51,937 nt of DNA. Source: Actinomycetales bacterium (GTDB lineage Bacteria; Actinomycetota; Actinomycetes; Actinomycetales; Microbacteriaceae). Every line of letters begins with the position of its first letter. The first letter of the stretch is position 1. The stretch spans positions 1 to 51,937 of the forward strand of contig JAATGR010000130.1 in assembly GCA_015654575.1 (NCBI GenBank). The letters run 5' to 3'. Below the pieces are notes generated by a model, which was not told where the DNA came from, made no database searches, and saw nothing but the letters and a program-made list of their open reading frames with translations. A program made the position numbers and the translations under genes. Shown here in pieces: positions 47,670 to 51,937 of the stretch.

Positions 47670-48941
47670 ATGTCTGCAACCGCATCGCGTCCGAAGCGGC
47701 GCAATCTCACCATCATCGCCATCCTGACCCTGTTCTTCCTCGAGCCGACCAGCGGCCTGCTCACCCCGAACATCGCCAACATCGTCACTGCGTTTGACAT
47801 CGGCTCCGGCGAGGCGACCTGGGTCGTCACCATCGCCAGCGTCGTCATGATCCCGATCGCGATCTTCGGCGGCGCGGCGGCCGGCCGGTGGATCCCCTAC
47901 CGGCCTCTCGCCCTGATCGGCGTCGGCATCTACACCATCGCCGGCATCCTGCCGCTGTTCACCGGCGAGAGCTTCGCTCTGCTGTTGGTCGCGCGGGCAC
48001 TGTGGGGACTGGGGGCGGGGTTCAACTTCACCATCGCGAACAGCCTCATCGCCGTGACCTACCAGGACGAGCGGGTGCGCGCCCGGCGGTTCGGGCTGGG
48101 GAACGTGGTCTTCTCACTGAGCGCGGTCGTCGCGGTCGTCGTGGGCGGGTATCTCGCGACCATCTCCTGGCGGGCGCCGTTCTACGGGTTCCTCATCGGG
48201 GTGGTCGCCTTCGTGCTGGTTGCAGTGTTCCTGAAGGAGCCGGAGCGCGTCGACCGCACCTCGGGCACCAGAGCCCAAGCAGCCGCTCGGGGGATCCCGG
48301 CGATCGCCTGGGTTCCGCTCGTCGGCTTCGCGCTGGCCGTCGTCGCGCTCTACCCGATCGCGACCCTGGTGTCGGTCGTGTTCGTGCAGGCGGATCTCGG
48401 CGACGCCGGCATCGTGGGACTCGTCAGCTCGCTGATGACGGTGGTCGGATTCTTCGTCTCGCTGGTGTTCGGCCGGTTGTACGGGTGGCTGCGCGCCATG
48501 GTGCTGCCGATTTCCCTGCTGGTCGCGGCGGTCGGGATGCTGCTCGCGTTCCTCAGCAGCGGAACCGGCGGCGGCAGCCTGCTGCTCTACGCGATCGCGA
48601 CCGGCGTGGTCGGTGCCGGCCTCATGGGGGCGACGGTCGGAACACCGATGGTGCTGAGCACGATGGTGAGCCGGACCTCCGCCTCGCTCGTGCAGGGACT
48701 ATTCGCGGCGGCACTGAACCTGGGCGGCGTGCTGTCCTCGTTCTACGTGACCGCGGCCGTCGGGTGGCTCGGCGGGGCGGAGGAGATCGTCCAGCCGGTG
48801 TTCCTGCTGTCGGCGATCGGGCTGGTGGTGATCCTGATCCCGCTCGGCATCCTGCTGCTGCGCGCGCCCTCGCGGCGGGCTCAGGACGCGGTCGACGCGC
48901 CCTCGGAGCCCGTCACCATCGCGGACGCCCGCGAGACCTGA
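47670..48941 (+). CDS. MFS transporter
   Basis: A 423-residue protein with about 12 membrane segments and MFS landmarks (AAGRWIPYRPLALIGV loop 2-3; RALWGLGAGFNFTIANSLIAV). GAAGGAG precedes ATG 47670 by 8 nt. It is third in the SDR-SDR-MFS-TetR set and probably imports or exports the compound handled by the dehydrogenases. The 3' end overlaps the convergent regulator by 61 bp. Confidence 0.9.
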   Translation: MSATASRPKRRNLTIIAILTLFFLEPTSGLLTPNIANIVTAFDIGSGEATWVVTIASVVMIPIAIFGGAAAGRWIPYRPLALIGVGIYTIAGILPLFTGESFALLLVARALWGLGAGFNFTIANSLIAVTYQDERVRARRFGLGNVVFSLSAVVAVVVGGYLATISWRAPFYGFLIGVVAFVLVAVFLKEPERVDRTSGTRAQAAARGIPAIAWVPLVGFALAVVALYPIATLVSVVFVQADLGDAGIVGLVSSLMTVVGFFVSLVFGRLYGWLRAMVLPISLLVAAVGMLLAFLSSGTGGGSLLLYAIATGVVGAGLMGATVGTPMVLSTMVSRTSASLVQGLFAAALNLGGVLSSFYVTAAVGWLGGAEEIVQPVFLLSAIGLVVILIPLGILLLRAPSRRAQDAVDAPSEPVTIADARET

Positions 48942-49519
48942 GTCCACGCCCGCTCGACGGCCTCGGCGCTGCTCGCCAGCGTCGAGCGGGCCGATCCGCC
49001 CTCGTCCACCCAGTGCTGGAGCGTCTGGCGGAACAGCAGCCCGATCTCTTCGGCGAACAATCGGGCCTCGAGCACGTCGACGCCGTGCTGCACCAGCACA
49101 TCGCACAGCCACGCCGACTGCTCGGCGTCGACACGGAGCCCCGCCTGTAACAGGCCGGGCTCCGTGCGCTTGAGCCGGTCGACCCGGAGCAGGATGCCCG
49201 ACAAGTCGGTCGCGTCCAGATCGAAGCCGCGCAGCGCCCGCTGGAACCGCCGGTAGGCGCCCACGATGCCCTCGGCGTCGAGATCGAGGGCATCGATCTC
49301 CTGCCGCAGCGCATCCCGCAGTTCCGTGTGCGCGACCAGGACGCAATCCTCCTTCCGCGCGAAGTAGCGGAAGAACGTCCGCTCGGAAACGCGGGCTACA
49401 GCGACAATGTCGGACACCCGGGTGTCACGCACCCCCCGGCTCTCGAACAGGTCGAGTGCGGCCGCCGCGATCTCCCGCTCAGTCGCGCGGCGGCGCCGCG
49501 TCCGCAAGGAATGTTCCAC
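48881..49519 (-). CDS. TetR/AcrR-family transcriptional regulator
   Basis: A 212-residue regulator with an N-terminal TetR helix-turn-helix (EREIAAAALDLFESRGVRDT, VSERTFFRYFARKEDCV) and a helical ligand domain. GTG 49519 is preceded by GGAGG at 8 nt; an upstream in-frame start at 49567 lacks a ribosome site. It converges on the MFS gene and probably represses the SDR cassette, with the inverted repeat at 46036-46058 as a candidate site. Confidence 0.87.
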   Translation of the reverse strand: MEHSLRTRRRRATEREIAAAALDLFESRGVRDTRVSDIVAVARVSERTFFRYFARKEDCVLVAHTELRDALRQEIDALDLDAEGIVGAYRRFQRALRGFDLDATDLSGILLRVDRLKRTEPGLLQAGLRVDAEQSAWLCDVLVQHGVDVLEARLFAEEIGLLFRQTLQHWVDEGGSARSTLASSAEAVERAWTQVSRASAMVTGSEGASTAS

Positions 49520-49579
49520 CCCGCCCACCTCCGGTGCACGATGATACCCGCGCGGCGTCGCCCCCACCTGCCGACCGTC

Positions 49580-50182
49580 TCAGACCGGCGGTGTTTCGGG
49601 GAGTCCGGTACGCAACTCGAAGGGCAGGTGCGCCAAGTCGTTGTGGGAGACCAGGCTCCACGGTCTGCCGTGCTTCTGCGCGATGACCGTGAGCCCGCAA
49701 TGAGCCTGGTTGAGGGTCATCCACCGCCATTCGGGCGCCTCGAGCACCTCGCGGACGAACCACGAAATGACGAAGTTGTGCGTGATCAGCAACTCGTGAA
49801 CGTCACCCTGCTTGCGCACCAGGAACGCTGCGAGTGCGTCCGCCATCTGCGCCCGACCGGCGTCGACCTCGGCCTCGGTCACCGAGCCGAAGAAAGGCTC
49901 GAACACCGCCGGCGTCTCGGGCGTCATACCGGTGGGCACGCAGTCGAAAAGCAGGGACGACGGTTCCGGACGCAGCGCCGGGAGTCGTTCGGCCACCGCG
50001 CGCGCGGTCTCCGCGGCACGTACCAACGGCGAATGCCACACCGCGTCCAGCGGTACTCCGGACAGACGGTCGGCGATCAGCTCGGCCTGACGTTTGCCCC
50101 GGGTAGAGAGCGGACCGTCGACGAGACCATGTTCGGCGTCCTGGTGCTCTCCATGACGCACCAAGTAGATGTAATGCGTCAC
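49580..50182 (-). CDS. Histidine phosphatase family protein
   Basis: Branch-1 histidine phosphatase, 200 residues. The phospho-acceptor His is in YLVRHGEHQD, with the pocket Arg in SPLVRAAETARA and the second His in LLITHNFVISWFV. Substrate unknown. It lies between the TetR gene and the AKR-like gene, all on the minus strand. Confidence 0.9.
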   Translation of the reverse strand: MTHYIYLVRHGEHQDAEHGLVDGPLSTRGKRQAELIADRLSGVPLDAVWHSPLVRAAETARAVAERLPALRPEPSSLLFDCVPTGMTPETPAVFEPFFGSVTEAEVDAGRAQMADALAAFLVRKQGDVHELLITHNFVISWFVREVLEAPEWRWMTLNQAHCGLTVIAQKHGRPWSLVSHNDLAHLPFELRTGLPETPPV

Positions 50183-50234
50183 ACATGCTCACTTCGTCGG
50201 GGCCCGTCGACGCGGACCCGATCAGACTACCCGC

Positions 50235-51251
50235 CTACTCGGAGGCGCGCCCGATGTCGGCGAGTTGCCCCCGCGTGAGGCGAACGCCCACGCCCTGGAC
50301 GAGCTCGGTGACGTGCGCGACGGCGTACGCGTTGACGATGGGGGCCGCCACGATCCGTTGCGACAGCAGCCAGGCAACCGCGACGGCGGCATTCGGCACG
50401 CCGAGTTCCGCACCGATCGCGTCGAGGGCGCGCAGCGTCCGCGCACCGCGTTTGGTGAGGCCCGCGATCAGCTGGGTAGAGCGCACCGAGGTTGCCCGGA
50501 CGCGACGACGGACGCCGCCAGCGAGGAAACCGTGCTCAAGCGGATGCGACGGGGTCAGGGCGAGCCCCTGCGCCCCGGCCACCAGCCGGAGGTCGCCGTC
50601 GAGGTCCCGGCGGCGGAGCACGTTGTACGGCACGTCCAGCACGGTGATGTGCGGGTATCCGGCGGCGGCAAGGATGCGGGCTTCGACCAGCTGCTCGGCG
50701 CGGAAGCCGAACGCACCGAGCCGGCGAACCTTTCCGGTCTCGACCAGCCAGGCCGCTGTGGCGAGCGCCTCCTCCAGGGAGGGGAGCTCGGCCGTCCCGT
50801 CGAGGTAGAGCAGGTCGATGTGGTCGGTGCGCAGGCGGTTCAGCGACGCCTCGACGGATCGCACGAGGTTGACGGGCCCAAGCCCCGGGTGGTCGGGATG
50901 GTGCCCCACCCGCACGCTGACGACGATGTCGTCGCGCACGGCGCGGGAGTGCATCCATTGGCCGATGATGTGCTCGCTGCGTCCGGCGGTGAAGCTGTCG
51001 GCGGTGTGGATCGCGTTTCCGCCGGCGTCGAGGTAGGCATCAAGGATGCTGTGCGCGGTGTCGATGTCGACGATCCAACCGAATTCGGCGCCGCCGAGGA
51101 TCAGCGGGAACACCGCCGGACCGTCGTCGCCGAGCGGCACGCGCACGTCCGTTCCGACACCGGGCCCCTGAACGGGGATGGGCGCAGACGGATGGGCGAT
51201 GGGCGCGACGGAGAGCGACGAGCCGGCAGAACCGCTCCCGAAGATCTTCAT
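50235..51251 (-). CDS. Aldo/keto-reductase-like protein lacking the catalytic tetrad
   Basis: A 338-residue TIM-barrel protein aligning with aldo/keto reductases along its length (RSEHIIGQWM, VEASLNRLRTDHIDLLYL, LGAFGFRAEQL, AVAVAWLLSQ). All four catalytic residues are replaced: the Asp and Tyr of the usual DTADxY are His82 and Phe87 (HTADSF), the Lys is Arg114 (VSVRVG) and the His is Asp151 (YLDG). It is therefore probably a pseudoenzyme or acts differently. An N-terminal 40 residues precede the barrel. It is next to pnp, beyond a terminator. Confidence 0.87.
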   Translation of the reverse strand: MKIFGSGSAGSSLSVAPIAHPSAPIPVQGPGVGTDVRVPLGDDGPAVFPLILGGAEFGWIVDIDTAHSILDAYLDAGGNAIHTADSFTAGRSEHIIGQWMHSRAVRDDIVVSVRVGHHPDHPGLGPVNLVRSVEASLNRLRTDHIDLLYLDGTAELPSLEEALATAAWLVETGKVRRLGAFGFRAEQLVEARILAAAGYPHITVLDVPYNVLRRRDLDGDLRLVAGAQGLALTPSHPLEHGFLAGGVRRRVRATSVRSTQLIAGLTKRGARTLRALDAIGAELGVPNAAVAVAWLLSQRIVAAPIVNAYAVAHVTELVQGVGVRLTRGQLADIGRASE

Positions 51252-51400
51252 CGCACCCCCCTCACCGTCATGGCCGGGATGCGATCGCTCGCGTCGCCGA
51301 CGCGTTATTACGAGGGTAGGCGACGCCGCGCGCCACGCGCGGACATGCGGGGTACGGGCGGTGAACTTCGTATAACTGTTTGATCACGTTCCCGCAACGA

Positions 51401-51435
51401 GGAACGACCCCGCCCGATCGGGGCGGGGTCGTTCC
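51401..51435 (-). terminator. Strong hairpin terminator after pnp
   Basis: A perfect 15-bp stem (51401-51415 with 51421-51435) around a 5-nt loop lies 11 bp after the pnp stop. The short downstream stretch (TCGTTG in the direction of transcription) is not a strong T tract. It can also separate pnp from the AKR-like gene. Confidence 0.8.
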
Positions 51436-51445
51436 GGGGAGCGGA

Positions 51446-51937
51446 TCAGGCGTCGACGGTAACCTCGTCAGTCGCAGCCTCGGCCGCCTCCTCGACGACC
51501 GGCTCCAGCGACAGCTTGCCGCGGTCGTCGATCTTGGTGATGCGCACCAGCAGCTTCTGGCCGACGGAGAGGACGTCGTCGACGTTCTCCACGCGCTTGC
51601 CGCCGGCGAGCTTGCGCACCTCGCTGACGTGCAGCAGTCCATCCTTGCCGGGCAGCAGCGAGATGAACGCGCCGAAGGTCGCGATCTTCACGACCGTGCC
51701 CAGGAACTGCTCGCCGACCTCCGGGTTGGTGGGGTTGGCGATCGCGTTGACCTGCGCGCGGGCGGCCTCGGCGGAGGGGCCGTCGGTGGCGCCGATGTAG
51801 ACGGTGCCGTCCTCCTCGATGGAGATCTGCGCGCCGGTCTCGTCCTGGATGGAGTTGATCGTCTTGCCCTTCGGGCCGATCAGCTCGCCGATCTTGTCGA
51901 CCGGGATCTGCACGCTGATCACGCGCGGGGCGGTCGG
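51446..51937 (-). CDS. pnp: Polyribonucleotide nucleotidyltransferase PNPase, C-terminal part
   Basis: 3' exoribonuclease; only the C-terminus is inside the window, entering from the right edge with PTAPR. The KH domain ([32 protein letters not shown]) is followed by the S1 domain ([28 protein letters not shown]) and an acidic C-tail ending [10 protein letters not shown]. The rest lies beyond 51937. It is probably the catalytic partner of RNase J. Confidence 0.95.
   Translation of the reverse strand, partial: PTAPRVISVQIPVDKIGELIGPKGKTINSIQDETGAQISIEEDGTVYIGATDGPSAEAARAQVNAIANPTNPEVGEQFLGTVVKIATFGAFISLLPGKDGLLHVSEVRKLAGGKRVENVDDVLSVGQKLLVRITKIDDRGKLSLEPVVEEAAEAATDEVTVDA

Noticed and set aside
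1..51937. tRNA, rRNA, CRISPR, prophage or toxin-antitoxin genes
   Set aside because: Scanned the gaps between genes on both strands; none shows a cloverleaf, repeat array or recognisable toxin pair.

Overview
The window is high-GC actinobacterial chromosome, most likely Microbacteriaceae and probably Microbacterium. The evidence is strong GC3 bias, frequent GTG starts, many 4-bp ATGA gene overlaps, the PriA-type HisA, DUF1844, DUF3046 and ClgR families, and the gene order (infC-rpmI-rplT, pheST-argCJBD, hisCBHA, dapF-miaA-miaB-recX-recA, clgR-cinA-pgsA-ftsK, rnj-dapA). Most of it is ordinary housekeeping. The genus call is inference from gene order and family resemblance; no search was possible.

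Layout. 1-4.2 kb: arginine operon argC-argJ-argB-argD on the minus strand, with argD cut by the left edge. 4.6-8.2 kb: pheS-pheT. 8.2-10.7 kb: remnant of a glutamate-type ABC importer (gluB-gluC-gluD); the ATPase gene and the start of gluB are missing and gluD is frameshifted at a run of eight C. 10.7-13.6 kb: a SpoU-type rRNA methyltransferase, rplT, rpmI, infC (probable ATC start) and a divergent DUF1844 gene. 13.6-17.6 kb: SseB-like gene and hisA-hisH-hisB-hisC. 17.6-18.9 kb: divergent LysM gene and lexA sharing an SOS box. 18.9-25.8 kb: membrane protein, S9 peptidase, hflX (interrupted by TGA), a methyltransferase and an MFS gene. 25.8-31.7 kb: dapF, miaA, miaB (interrupted by TAA), recX, recA (with an upstream SOS box) and DUF3046. 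31.7-39.3 kb: clgR, cinA, pgsA, ftsK, a GNAT gene, RNase J and dapA. 39.3-45.9 kb: Nudix, SDR, folA-thyA, a redox group (thioredoxin-like, DUF4395, OsmC, TIGR01777), a TPR-like protein and dapB. 45.9-49.5 kb: an accessory cassette of two SDR dehydrogenases, an MFS transporter and a TetR regulator. 49.6-51.9 kb: a histidine phosphatase, an aldo/keto-reductase-like protein that has lost its catalytic tetrad, and the 3' part of pnp.

How they work together. Arg, His and DAP/lysine genes supply amino acids. lexA, recA and the LysM gene form the visible core of an SOS regulon with almost identical operators. miaA and miaB act in sequence on A37 of tRNA, and the miaB stop codon would uncouple them. 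RNase J and PNPase are RNA-decay enzymes.

I see no rRNA, tRNA, CRISPR array, insertion sequence or phage. No clear new multi-gene system stands out. The best leads are the aldo/keto-reductase pseudoenzyme next to pnp, the SOS-controlled LysM gene, palindromic elements (one inside argC in frame), the accessory dehydrogenase cassette with a candidate operator, and a cluster of disruptive changes (gluAB deletion, gluD frameshift, hflX and miaB nonsense codons) that needs a decision between sequencing error and real gene decay.
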